A DNA stretch of 64,000 bases from contig NZ_BMES01000001.1 in the NCBI RefSeq assembly GCF_014636935.1, positions 496,001 to 560,000 of the forward strand, in the 5' to 3' direction. This stretch comes from Alsobacter metallidurans (GTDB lineage: Bacteria > Pseudomonadota > Alphaproteobacteria > Rhizobiales > Beijerinckiaceae). Position 1 is the first letter of the stretch. Each line of letters opens with the position of its first letter. The notes under the pieces were generated by a model. It was given only the letters and a program-made list of their open reading frames with translations, was not told where the DNA came from and searched no databases. Position numbers and translations under genes: made by a program. This document shows, piece by piece, positions 49,397 through 57,387 of this stretch.

Positions 49397-49717
49397 GTGC
49401 TCGACGACTGCAGAATCGAGATCGTCTCGTATCCCGGTTCTCCGGAACACGATGGCGAAGTCATCCCGCTGTCGCCGGCCCAGGCGGCCATTTTCCCATC
49501 AGCTTACTCGTACGACCACATCGCAGACATGGGTCCTCTGCAGACGATTGGGGCCGTCATGCTGCTTCGGACCTCTTTTACCGGTCGCTACGGGGAGCCA
49601 GACGAAGCTCCGCACCGGAGCGTCCAGCATGAAGCTGAATTGCGTGCGACCCGGCATGATAATGGTTTAATCGGGGTTCAAGAACTCAACCCTCGCTTTA
49701 TCGAGAGCCTTATTTGA
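49397..49717 (+). CDS. Orphan ORF or 3' part of a broken gene, unknown function
   Basis: A 106-residue frame starting at GTG 49397 and ending just before a terminator-like hairpin, which argues that it is or was transcribed. No motif is recognised (it contains HDGEVIPLSPAQAAIFPSAY). Upstream in the same frame a stretch coding GAYWANVAGVAFLAALKD and a hydrophobic segment WVLLIATNSIV ends at TAA 49349, so this may be one gene cut by a nonsense codon. There is no convincing ribosome site. Confidence 0.35.
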   Translation: MLDDCRIEIVSYPGSPEHDGEVIPLSPAQAAIFPSAYSYDHIADMGPLQTIGAVMLLRTSFTGRYGEPDEAPHRSVQHEAELRATRHDNGLIGVQELNPRFIESLI

Positions 49718-49731
49718 GCGCTGCAAAAAAG

Positions 49732-49762
49732 AACCCCGTGAGAGCTGACACCGCGGGTTTTT
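49732..49762 (+). terminator. Putative rho-independent terminator
   Basis: aacccc..gtg pairs imperfectly with cac..gggtt and is followed by five T. An A-run precedes it, so it could act in both directions. It begins 14 bases after the stop at 49717. Confidence 0.5.
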
Positions 49763-50006
49763 AGGCGCAAGCGGAGGGGGCGATCTCCCTCGAGCGGGGA
49801 AACGTGAGAAAACAGGTTGTTCCGACCTGCCGCACATATTTCGACGTGTAGGTCGTTCTCAGGGTTCCAGCCTGTTCCGGCCGAGTCGTCCTCCCCAGAG
49901 CAGGCGACGTTTTGATCTCAGGCGATCCGCCGCATTCGAACCAATTCTGAAATGCGGGACAAAGCGGACGAATAGCAGGATCGGAAACCCGAATTGGATT
50001 CCATCG

Positions 50007-50363
50007 ATGCGCCTTATTCCCACCGCTCTTGCATTGCTCGCCTTCGCCGGCGCCGCTCCCGCTCACGCCCAGGTGATGCTCCCCCGACAGGACATTACCC
50101 GCGTAACCATGCAGATTACGATCGCCACGCCTGCACAGTCCGGGGCCTCGAGCGACGAGCAACTTGCGACCCAATCCGACGCCCGGAAAAGGATCTACAC
50201 AGCCATCGAAAACGAGTGCCGTGTCTTGGCCGAGGTTTTTAAATCCGATTGTCGCGTGGCTCAGGTCGCCACGAACACGATAATGGGGCCGCGCGGCCCT
50301 CAGCAGCTCGAAACGATCAACCTCCACGGCAATGGGACGTTCGAGCTAGTGCCGCGCAAATGA
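50007..50363 (+). CDS. Small secreted protein, unknown function
   Basis: A 118-residue protein with signal peptide RLIPTALALLAFAGAAPAHA (2-21). The mature part has two cysteines (NECRVLAEVFKSDCRVAQ, ~69-86), spaced for one disulfide, and a C-terminal segment LETINLHGNGTFELVPRK. No family recognised. A good hairpin terminator begins 24 bases after the stop. It is one of the few credible genes in the sparse stretch after the tRNA. Confidence 0.68.
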   Translation: MRLIPTALALLAFAGAAPAHAQVMLPRQDITRVTMQITIATPAQSGASSDEQLATQSDARKRIYTAIENECRVLAEVFKSDCRVAQVATNTIMGPRGPQQLETINLHGNGTFELVPRK

Positions 50364-50386
50364 TCTATCTGCGCTTAGCGCAGCAG

Positions 50387-50418
50387 GCCCGTCCGGCTCC
50401 GGCTGCGGCGGGCTTTTT
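50387..50418 (+). terminator. Rho-independent terminator after the secreted-protein gene
   Basis: gcccg ... cgggc stem with additional ccggc/gctg pairing and five T immediately after. Confidence 0.75.
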
Positions 50419-50456
50419 GTGTCTCGGGCTTAATGGCTGCCGGCCGTCGGCGCGGC

Positions 50457-50615
50457 CTAGTCGACCAGAAAATAGACCGCGAGGATGGCGATCAGGAACA
50501 CCAGGCAGACAACCCGGAAGTCGCCCTGATCCGGCCGGCGCAGAGGTGGCGCAGTTCCAGCTTCAATTTGATCTCGGGCGACGCTTATTTCTGCAGGAGA
50601 AACTCTGTCGAGCAT
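50457..50615 (-). CDS. Possible 52-residue single-helix membrane protein
   Basis: A short frame: a hydrophilic N-terminus (MLDRVSPAEISVARDQIEAG) followed by a strong hydrophobic C-terminal helix VVCLVFLIAILAVYFLVD. Small tail-anchored proteins of this shape occur in related genomes, but there is no clear ribosome site and no supporting neighbour. It could be chance. Confidence 0.35.
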   Translation of the reverse strand: MLDRVSPAEISVARDQIEAGTAPPLRRPDQGDFRVVCLVFLIAILAVYFLVD

Positions 50616-51163
50616 CCGGTAAGATCCCAAAGCTTCGCCGTCGCCCTCCGACTAGAAGGAACGGCTTGGATACGCCCCGCTTAGATTGAAGGCACCTCAG
50701 TCCGACGCTACTCGTCGGCGAAACTCGGCAACCCCGCATTCAGACTGGCATTAACCACCAGGGCGCCGATAGGGGGCCCGGCTGTACCGCGCATTGCTGA
50801 ACAGCAATGTTGGCGGACGTGGTTAACACGAGTTGATCCCTTTGATTTGGCCGATGGACGGAACAGTCCGCCGGTGCCCACAGATCTCATTCGGTTGCGC
50901 GCGAAGCGTGTTCATATAGGGGCGCGCCATTTTTGGCCTGAGCTGGGCATTGCCCGCTGGGTCGTATTTTCCAAATCTCGACCAGCATCCGCATAGCCAA
51001 GTGGCGCAAGTCTTGGTCCCGCAGTTGCGGCGACGCGCGCCAAACACCCGCTCGGTCTGCGGCATCCATCTGCGCGATTCGACGCGGGCGCGCCCCGTTG
51101 CGGGCGCGCCGCCAAACACCGTGCGCAGTGATGCTGCGGGCCGGGACCAGGGCGCGACCCCGA
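50616..51163. other. Gene-poor stretch before the CNNM gene
   Basis: No convincing gene in either strand across about 550 bases; the open frames lack ribosome sites and recognisable sequence. A repeated gcgggcgcgcc motif occurs twice near 51086-51110. Together with 49123-50006 this is the least coding part of the window. Confidence 0.5.
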
Positions 51164-52456
51164 TCAAGCGCCCGCAACCTTCGACACCACCAGCTTGTCC
51201 ACGCGCCGGCCGTCGAGGTCGACCACTTCGAAGCGCCATCCGAGCGTCTCGACGACCTCGCCGAGATTGGGGAGATGCTGCAACTCGCTGATCACAAGGC
51301 CGGCCGCCGTGTCGTAGGTGCGCCGCTCGGGCAGGCTCAGCCCCAGGAGGTCGGCCATCTCGTCCACCGGCATCCAGCCGGCGATCAGCCAGGAGCCGTC
51401 GTCACGCTGGAAAGCCTCTTCCTCTCCCTGGCCTTCATCGGAGCGGAACGCGCCCGCGATGGCGTCGAGAATGTCCGCCGGGGTGATCACGCCTTCGAAG
51501 TGGCCATACTCGTCATGCACCAGCGCCATGGGCACGCTCGCTTCCCGCAGGCCGTTGAGAACGTCCAGGGCGCCCAGCGTGTCGGGGATGATGGGCGCCT
51601 GCTGGACATAGTTCCTCAGCTGCAGCGTCTCGCCGCGCAGCAGCGGCCCCAGCAATTCGCGCACCTGCACGACGCCGATCATGTTGTCCGCGCCGCCCTC
51701 GCCGACCGGGATGCGCGAGTGGCTCGTGGTCGTCAGCTGCTGGCGGATCGCGCTGTCGCTTTCGTCAGCGTCGATCCATTCCACCTCGGTGCGCGGCGTC
51801 ATGATGGAGCGCGCGGCCCGGTCTCCGAGCCGCAGCACGCCGGAGATCATCCGCTGCTCGTCCGGCTCGATCGACCCGGCGCTCTGCGCCTCGGCCACGA
51901 TGGTGCGGATTTCCTCGTCCGTGATGGCGTCGGCCGACTCGGTGTTGCTGCCGAAGAACCGGAACAGGATCTTGGTGGACGCATCCAGCAGCCATACGAC
52001 GGGAGCCACAGCCCGCGAGACGAAGCTCATGAGCGGCGCGACCAGGCACGCGATGGCTTCCGGGTTGCGCAAGGCCAGGTTTTTGGGGACGAGCTCGCCC
52101 ACCACCACCGACAGGTAGGTGATGACGCCGATCACCACGCCGAAGCCGACGCCTTCGGCCGGGCCGGGCGGCATGCCCCAGTCGATCAGGATCACTTTCA
52201 GCCGATCGCCCAGCGCCGCGCCCGAGAACGCGCCGGCCAGAACGCCGATCAGCGTGATGCCGATCTGGACCGTGGACAGAAACCGCCCCGGGTCCTCGGC
52301 CAGGGCCAGGGCGGTCGCCGCGCCCGGTCGACCATTGTCCGCCATGGTCTTGAGACGAACCTTTCGGGCGGAAACGACAGCCAGTTCGGAAAGCGAAAAC
52401 AGCCCGTTGAGGGCGATCAGAAAGGCGGCGACTGCAAGTTCGAGCACGGACCCCAA
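51164..52456 (-). CDS. CNNM/CorC family protein (DUF21, CBS pair, CorC_HlyC)
   Basis: A 430-residue inner-membrane protein. The DUF21 membrane domain (1-~185) has SELAVVSARKVRLKTMADNG and GELVPKNLALRNPEAIA. A CBS pair (~200-330) contains IMTPRTEVEWIDADES and ALVHDEYGHFEGVITPADI. The CorC_HlyC domain (~345-425) contains the WLIAGWMPVDEM block. The family includes Mg/Co exporters; the haemolysin name is historical. The start appears to be TTG 52456 with AGAGGT upstream, or GTG 52447. Confidence 0.9.
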   Translation of the reverse strand: MGSVLELAVAAFLIALNGLFSLSELAVVSARKVRLKTMADNGRPGAATALALAEDPGRFLSTVQIGITLIGVLAGAFSGAALGDRLKVILIDWGMPPGPAEGVGFGVVIGVITYLSVVVGELVPKNLALRNPEAIACLVAPLMSFVSRAVAPVVWLLDASTKILFRFFGSNTESADAITDEEIRTIVAEAQSAGSIEPDEQRMISGVLRLGDRAARSIMTPRTEVEWIDADESDSAIRQQLTTTSHSRIPVGEGGADNMIGVVQVRELLGPLLRGETLQLRNYVQQAPIIPDTLGALDVLNGLREASVPMALVHDEYGHFEGVITPADILDAIAGAFRSDEGQGEEEAFQRDDGSWLIAGWMPVDEMADLLGLSLPERRTYDTAAGLVISELQHLPNLGEVVETLGWRFEVVDLDGRRVDKLVVSKVAGA

Positions 52457-52604
52457 GGACCCGGCTACCTCTTGGCGACCGGACCTCTCCCTGTTGACGC
52501 TGGAATGCCAGCACAGGAGACCAGCTTATGCGGCCTGCCGCGTCGGCGCAAAGCGTGTGGCGCGCGACCTTTCAAACGCCTGCGCTGGGCGGCCGTGGCC
52601 GAGG

Positions 52605-52955
52605 CTATTTGGACGCGCCGTCATACGGGATGATCTGGAGCGTGTGGACGTCCAGCCCGTCCGTGCAGCGCAGGTTGAGCGCCACCATCGCGTTGCCGTC
52701 CGGCGTCTTGCCTTCGGCGAAAGGCGCGCAGCCGCAGGTGGAGCAGAACTGGTGCCGGATATTGTGGCTCGCGAAGGTGTAGACCCGGAGGGCGTCTCGG
52801 GAACCCCTCAGCTCGAAGCGATCCGGCGTCATGAAGTGATGCAGGTAGCCCTTGCGGCGGCAGATCGAGCAGTTGCACTCCATGGCCTTGGTCGGGAGGT
52901 CCTCGTTCGCCGTGTAGGCGATTGCGCCGCAATGGCAGCTGCCTGTGAAAGCCAT
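52605..52955 (-). CDS. GFA family zinc-binding protein
   Basis: A 116-residue CENP-V/GFA fold protein. Zinc ligands appear as SCHCGAI (7-13), ECNCSICRRKG (~27-37) and FCSTCGCAP (~71-79). Relatives include glutathione-dependent formaldehyde-activating enzyme, but most members are uncharacterised, so no reaction is assigned. ATG 52955 (MAFTGSCHCG) is the family start; the longer frame has no homology. Confidence 0.88.
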   Translation of the reverse strand: MAFTGSCHCGAIAYTANEDLPTKAMECNCSICRRKGYLHHFMTPDRFELRGSRDALRVYTFASHNIRHQFCSTCGCAPFAEGKTPDGNAMVALNLRCTDGLDVHTLQIIPYDGASK

Positions 52956-53031
52956 CGACCCTCTCCCTGCTGTGTTGTGCGTTTCTTCCCGATCATCGTC
53001 CAACGCGCCGCAGTCGTCCACGGTAGCGGCT

Positions 53032-53367
53032 CTATGTCGGATCGCCGCCGACCGTCTCGAACCACGCCGCGTAGGGAGTGTTGCGGGCGAGGTGGCGGTT
53101 GTAGTCCGCAGCCCCGTCCGTCCACCACGCCGGGCCGCGCTCGCCCAGCGCGATCTTGGCTGCGTTCACGTCCGCGCGCGCCGACGCGAGCGCCTCGGCG
53201 TCGGCGATTTTCAGCGCGGCGCCCACGGCGCGGCGCGCGCGCATGAGCGTCTTGGTGAGCGCCGCTCGCTCCTGCTCGCCAAGCGCAGGGTTGGAGCAGC
53301 GCCACAGGCGGCCGCGGACGACGAAGTACCGGCCGTCGGGGGTGCGGGGGTAGGTCTTGGCGGGCAT
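53032..53367 (-). CDS. Conserved hypothetical protein
   Basis: A 111-residue soluble, Arg/Ala-rich protein. It begins MPAKTYPRTPDGRYFVVRGR then LWRCSNPAL, continues with a helical LTKTLMRARRAVGAALKI, and ends with WWTDGAADYNRHLARNTPYA. Proteins of this look are common in alphaproteobacteria and lack a known role. It lies 64 bp downstream of the GST gene on the same strand. Confidence 0.7.
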   Translation of the reverse strand: MPAKTYPRTPDGRYFVVRGRLWRCSNPALGEQERAALTKTLMRARRAVGAALKIADAEALASARADVNAAKIALGERGPAWWTDGAADYNRHLARNTPYAAWFETVGGDPT

Positions 53368-53431
53368 GGCCGGACCGAGCTTGCTGGCGGGCGGCCCGTT
53401 CGCCGCCCGCGCCCGATGCTGCTGCGTCCCT

Positions 53432-54142
53432 TTACCCAGCCGGGCGGGCCGGGATGTTGAGGCCGCGCTCCACGGCCGGGCGGGCGAGGCCGCGCTCGAG
53501 CCAGGCGGGGACATTCTTCAGGCTGGCGTAGTCGACGAGCTCGCCCGCGCCGTAGAAGCCCACGAGATTGCGCACCCAGCCCAGCAGCGCGATGTCCGCG
53601 ATCGTGTATTCGCCGTCCATGATCCAGTCGCGGCCGGCGAGGCGCGTCTCCAGCACGCCGAGCAGGCGCTTGGATTCCGCCGCGTAGCGATCCCGGGGCC
53701 GCTTGTCCTCGAAGTCCTTGCCGGCGAATTTGTGGAAGAAGCCGAGCTGGCCGAACATCGGCCCCACGGCCGCCATCTGGAAGAACACCCACTGCAGGGT
53801 CTCGTAGCGCCGCGCCGGGTCGGTCGGCAGCAGCTGGCCCGACTTCTCGGCCAGGTAGATCAGGATGGCCCCGGATTCAAACAGCGCGAAGGGTCGCCGG
53901 CCCGGGCCGTCCGGGTCGATGATGGCCGGGATCTTGCCGTTTGGGTTCAACGCCAAATATTCGGGAATCCACGTCTCGTTGGCCCCGATATTGATGAAGT
54001 GCGGCTCGTAGGGCAGCCCGATCTCCTCCAGCATGATCGAGACCTTCACGCCGTTGGGGGTGGGCGTGGAATAAAGCTGGAGGCGCTCGGGGTGCTGGGC
54101 CGGCCAGCGCTTGGTGATCGGGAAAGCGGAAAGGTCGGTCAT
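53432..54142 (-). CDS. Glutathione S-transferase (YfcG/YghU type)
   Basis: A 236-residue thiol transferase. The N-terminal thioredoxin-like domain has QLYSTPTPNGVKVSIMLEE (~22-40), where a Thr/Asn pair replaces Tyr/Ser/Cys as expected of disulfide-bond oxidoreductase YfcG, and GSH-binding ALNPNGKIPAIID and FESGAILIYLAEK. The helical domain ends with DYASLKNVPAWLERG. ATG 54142 is chosen over a longer frame. Divergent from the flavin oxidoreductase. Confidence 0.9.
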   Translation of the reverse strand: MTDLSAFPITKRWPAQHPERLQLYSTPTPNGVKVSIMLEEIGLPYEPHFINIGANETWIPEYLALNPNGKIPAIIDPDGPGRRPFALFESGAILIYLAEKSGQLLPTDPARRYETLQWVFFQMAAVGPMFGQLGFFHKFAGKDFEDKRPRDRYAAESKRLLGVLETRLAGRDWIMDGEYTIADIALLGWVRNLVGFYGAGELVDYASLKNVPAWLERGLARPAVERGLNIPARPAG

Positions 54143-54361
54143 GGGGGACGCTCCTGCCGAAAGGGCGGCGATCTTGCGTCCGTTCGCGCTGGCGCGAAAG
54201 AGGCCGGGCGTTGCGCCGGCGCACAACCCGGATTGCACGGCCGGACCCGACGGACCCCTTGCGGTCGACGCAAGGCCAGCCATGGTCGTTCGGCGACAAG
54301 CCGTTCGCTCGCGGCGGCTCTCCCCTGCGGTGGGGCTTGCGCATCCGCCCCCGGAGCCCCG

Positions 54362-56404
54362 ATGTCCGCCGATCCGCTGCTCCAGCCCTACACGCTCAAG
54401 CACCTGACGCTGAAGAACCGCGTCATGTCGACCGCGCACGAGCCTGCCTATTCGGAGGATGGCCTGCCGAAGGACCGATACCGGCTCTACCACCGCGAGA
54501 AAGCCCGCGGCGGGCTGGCGCTGACGATGACGGCCGGCTCCGCCATCGTGTCTCCCGACAGCCCCGCCGCCTTCGGCAACCTCCATGCCTACCGGGACGA
54601 AATCGTCCCCTGGCTACGGAGCCTGGCGGACGACTGCCACGCCGAGGGCTGCGCGGTGATGATCCAGGTGACGCATCTGGGCCGCCGCACCGGCTGGAAC
54701 AAGGCCGACTGGCTGCCCGTGCTGGCGCCCTCGGGCGTGCGCGAACCAGCCCATCGGGCGTTCCCCAAGGCGGCCGAGGAGTGGGACATCGACCGCATCG
54801 TGGCCGACTACGCCTCCGCGGCGCAGCGCATGCAGGCGGCCGGGCTCGACGGCATGGAGTTCGAGGCCTATGGCCACCTCATGGACCAGTTCTGGTCCCC
54901 GGCCACCAACCGGCGCGATGACCAGTATGGCGGATCGCTCGATAACCGGCTGCGCTTCACCTGGCGGGTGATCGACGCTGTGCGCGCCGCCGTGGGGCCG
55001 GACTTCATCGTCGGCATCCGCATGGTCGCGGACGAGGACTGGGACCAAGGCCTCAGCCGGCAGGAGGGCGTCGAGATCGCGCGCCGCATCGCGGCGTCCG
55101 GCCAGTTCGACTTCATCAACCTCATTCGCGGCCACATCGACACGGACGCGGCGTTGACACGGCTGATCCCGATCGCCGGCATGGCGTCCTCGCCGCATCT
55201 CGACTTCGCCGGCGAGGTGAGGGCCGAGACGCGCGTCCCGGTGTTCCACGCGTCGCGCATCGCCGACGTCGCTACGGCCCGGCATGCCATCGCGACCGGC
55301 AAGCTCGACATGGTGGGCATGACCCGCGCCCACATCGCCGACCCGCACATCGTCGCCAAGACGGCCCGTGGCGAGGAGCACCGCATCCGCCCCTGCGTGG
55401 GCGCCACCTATTGCCTCGACCGCATCTACGAGGGCGGCGAGGCCTTGTGCATCCACAACGCCGCCACCGGCAGGGAAGGCGCGATCCCGCACGTGATCCC
55501 GCGTTCGCCGGCGCCCGGCAAGCGCGTCGTCGTGGTGGGCGCCGGCCCGGCCGGACTGGAGGCGGCCCGTGTGGCGGCCGAGCGCGGCCACCACGTCGCC
55601 GTGCTGGAGGCGGCGCCGCGCGCCGGCGGGCAGGTCCTGCTGCTGTGCCGCAATGCGCGGCGGCGCGACATGGTCGGCATCGTCGACTGGCGCGTCGCCG
55701 AGTTGGAGCGGCTCGGGGTTGCGATGCGCTTCAACGTCACGGCCGAAGCCGAGGACGTGCTGGCGCTGGAGCCGGACGTGGTGATCGTCGCCACCGGCGG
55801 CATGCCCCAGTGCCCGCCGCTCGCGGAGGGCGCCGACCTTGTGACGTCGTCATGGGACATCCTGGCCGGCACGGACTCGCCGGGCGCGAACGTGCTCGTC
55901 TACGACGACAGCGGCGGCCACCAGGGCATGAGCGCCGCCGAGGTCGCGGCGCGCGCCGGAGCCGCCGTGGAGCTGCTGTCGCCAGAGCGATTCTTCGCCC
56001 CCGAGATGGGCGGCCTCAACCACGCGCCCTACATGGGCGCCTTCCACGAACTCGGCGTTCGCGTGACCATCAACACGCGGCTGCGGTCCGTGCGGCGCGA
56101 CGGCAACCAGCTGGTCGCGACGCTGTCGTCTGATTTCGCGCCGCACTGGAGCGACGAGCGACGCGTCGACCAGGTGGTGGTGGAGCACGGGACCGCGCCG
56201 CTGGATGACCTCTACGTCGCGCTGAAGCCTCGATCCCGCAACGGCGGCGAGATCGACTATCGCGCCCTCCTGGCGGGCGCGGCGCCGTTCCCGATCCGCA
56301 ACGCCGAGGCGGCTTTCACCCTGTACCGCATCGGCGACGCAGTGGCGTCGCGCAACATCCATGCGGCGATCTACGATGCGGTTCGTTATGGGCTGACGTG
56401 GTAG
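54362..56404 (+). CDS. NADH:flavin oxidoreductase, Old Yellow Enzyme/trimethylamine dehydrogenase type
   Basis: A 680-residue FMN/Fe-S/FAD enzyme. The OYE barrel (1-~335) has IQVTHLGRR and DQFWSPATNRRDDQYGGSLDNR. An Fe-S segment follows with C345, C351 and C363, but Ala348 where trimethylamine dehydrogenase has a Cys. The FAD/NAD domain starts RVVVVGAGPAGLEAARVAAE (~388). The whole resembles N-methylproline (stachydrine) demethylase-like enzymes of rhizobia more than dienoyl-CoA reductase; that is recognition by eye, so the substrate is uncertain. Confidence 0.85.
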   Translation: MSADPLLQPYTLKHLTLKNRVMSTAHEPAYSEDGLPKDRYRLYHREKARGGLALTMTAGSAIVSPDSPAAFGNLHAYRDEIVPWLRSLADDCHAEGCAVMIQVTHLGRRTGWNKADWLPVLAPSGVREPAHRAFPKAAEEWDIDRIVADYASAAQRMQAAGLDGMEFEAYGHLMDQFWSPATNRRDDQYGGSLDNRLRFTWRVIDAVRAAVGPDFIVGIRMVADEDWDQGLSRQEGVEIARRIAASGQFDFINLIRGHIDTDAALTRLIPIAGMASSPHLDFAGEVRAETRVPVFHASRIADVATARHAIATGKLDMVGMTRAHIADPHIVAKTARGEEHRIRPCVGATYCLDRIYEGGEALCIHNAATGREGAIPHVIPRSPAPGKRVVVVGAGPAGLEAARVAAERGHHVAVLEAAPRAGGQVLLLCRNARRRDMVGIVDWRVAELERLGVAMRFNVTAEAEDVLALEPDVVIVATGGMPQCPPLAEGADLVTSSWDILAGTDSPGANVLVYDDSGGHQGMSAAEVAARAGAAVELLSPERFFAPEMGGLNHAPYMGAFHELGVRVTINTRLRSVRRDGNQLVATLSSDFAPHWSDERRVDQVVVEHGTAPLDDLYVALKPRSRNGGEIDYRALLAGAAPFPIRNAEAAFTLYRIGDAVASRNIHAAIYDAVRYGLTW

Positions 56405-56496
56405 GATGATCCGCGTCAACAAGACAGCGACGAGTCGGCGAACGAAACGACCCCTCGGGGATTGAGGCTGTACACAGCCGACAAGGAAGACCCACA

Positions 56497-56751
56497 ATGC
56501 TGAATTGGATGCGCTACGGTTTCGACGCCGCCATGCTGACCATCGAGGCGCAGCAGGTGATCGGTCTGCGGCTCGCCAAGATCGGCGCCGGCGGCCCCGG
56601 GGCCGCAATGGAAGCCACCCTGATGGTGAACGAGAAGATCGCCGCCGCCATGGAGGCGGGCGTCACGCTCGCAACGGGCGGCTCCAGCCACAAGGTCCTG
56701 ACCGGCTATCGCAAGCACGTCGGCAAGAACTACCGCCGCCTCAGCCGCTAG
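56497..56751 (+). CDS. Small conserved hypothetical protein
   Basis: An 84-residue helical protein: MLNWMRYGFDAAMLTIEAQQ, VIGLRLAKIGAGGPGAAMEA, a segment with VNEKIAAAMEAGVTLATGGS, and a basic tail YRKHVGKNYRRLSR. I recall similar short proteins in Hyphomicrobiales, without a known function; the helical, slightly amphipathic character is phasin-like but this is a guess. It stands alone after the oxidoreductase. Confidence 0.7.
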   Translation: MLNWMRYGFDAAMLTIEAQQVIGLRLAKIGAGGPGAAMEATLMVNEKIAAAMEAGVTLATGGSSHKVLTGYRKHVGKNYRRLSR

Positions 56752-56788
56752 AGCGGGTTGAGAGCGCCCGGCGAGTAAACCTCACCGC

Positions 56789-56894
56789 CGTCATCCCCGG
56801 CGGCGCGAAAGCGCCGGGAAGGGGATCCAGGGGTGAGCGCCCTTTGCTCTGGATTCCCTTCCCGACCTGCTGCGCAGGTCGCCGGGGATGACGG
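56789..56894. repeat. Palindromic extragenic repeat, gtcatcccc family
   Basis: Outer arms ccgtcatccccggcg and cgccggggatgacgg pair; inner cgccgggaaggggatccag / ctggattcccttcccg also pair. It lies between convergent small genes. Confidence 0.82.
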
Positions 56895-56921
56895 CTTGAG
56901 TGGACGTTTCTTCAAGAAGCT

Positions 56922-57221
56922 TCAGCGGCGGATCAGAAGGTGCGCCACGTAGCCGCCCACGAAGGCGGCCGCCATGGCCCCCACCGGGTTCGCCCGCGCC
57001 ATGGCGCTGATCTGGCCCGCCATCGGCGCGGCCAGCGCCTCCTCGAGAAGCCGCGACGCGTGCGTGTCGCCGCCGTCGACGTCGACCGATACCTCGAAGC
57101 TGTCGCCGTTCATCGGCCGCCGCAGCCGCACGCCGGCTTTGTCGTACCCTTCGCCGATCAACCGCCGCATCGCGCGGCGCGCCGTGGCTTCGTCCGTGTA
57201 TGTCTTGCTCGCAAGCGGCAT
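56922..57221 (-). CDS. Small protein with C-terminal Gly/Ala helix, unknown function
   Basis: A 99-residue protein: a soluble N-terminal region (YTDEATARRAMRRLIGEGYD, 8-27, then VRLRRPMNGDSFEVSVDVDG) and a hydrophobic C-terminus GAMAAAFVGGYVAHLLIRR preceded by ARANPV, the shape of general-stress membrane-anchored proteins (YqjD-like GxxxG-rich helix). ATG 57221 is the start. No firm family. The gene lies 166 bp downstream of ilvD. Confidence 0.62.
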   Translation of the reverse strand: MPLASKTYTDEATARRAMRRLIGEGYDKAGVRLRRPMNGDSFEVSVDVDGGDTHASRLLEEALAAPMAGQISAMARANPVGAMAAAFVGGYVAHLLIRR

Positions 57222-57387
57222 TGGGTCCTCCCAGCTGTTGCAACGCAAGCATCCGGATAGGCTAGTGGTTCCGCCGCCGCCGCTTTGCGTGCGGCGCGAC
57301 GGGAGCACTTCGATGAGCCGCAATGCCCACCCTCCCCCTCGAGGGGAGGGTGCGCCTTGGCGCGGGGCCGCGTTCGCTACCTTCAGC

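Noticed and set aside
49761..50327. 188-residue minus-strand frame
   Set aside because: Overlaps the signal-peptide gene at 50007 and spans a terminator; no recognisable sequence.
50823..51239. 138-residue minus-strand frame upstream of the CNNM gene end
   Set aside because: Overlaps the C-terminus of the CNNM gene, Arg/Cys-rich, no ribosome site.
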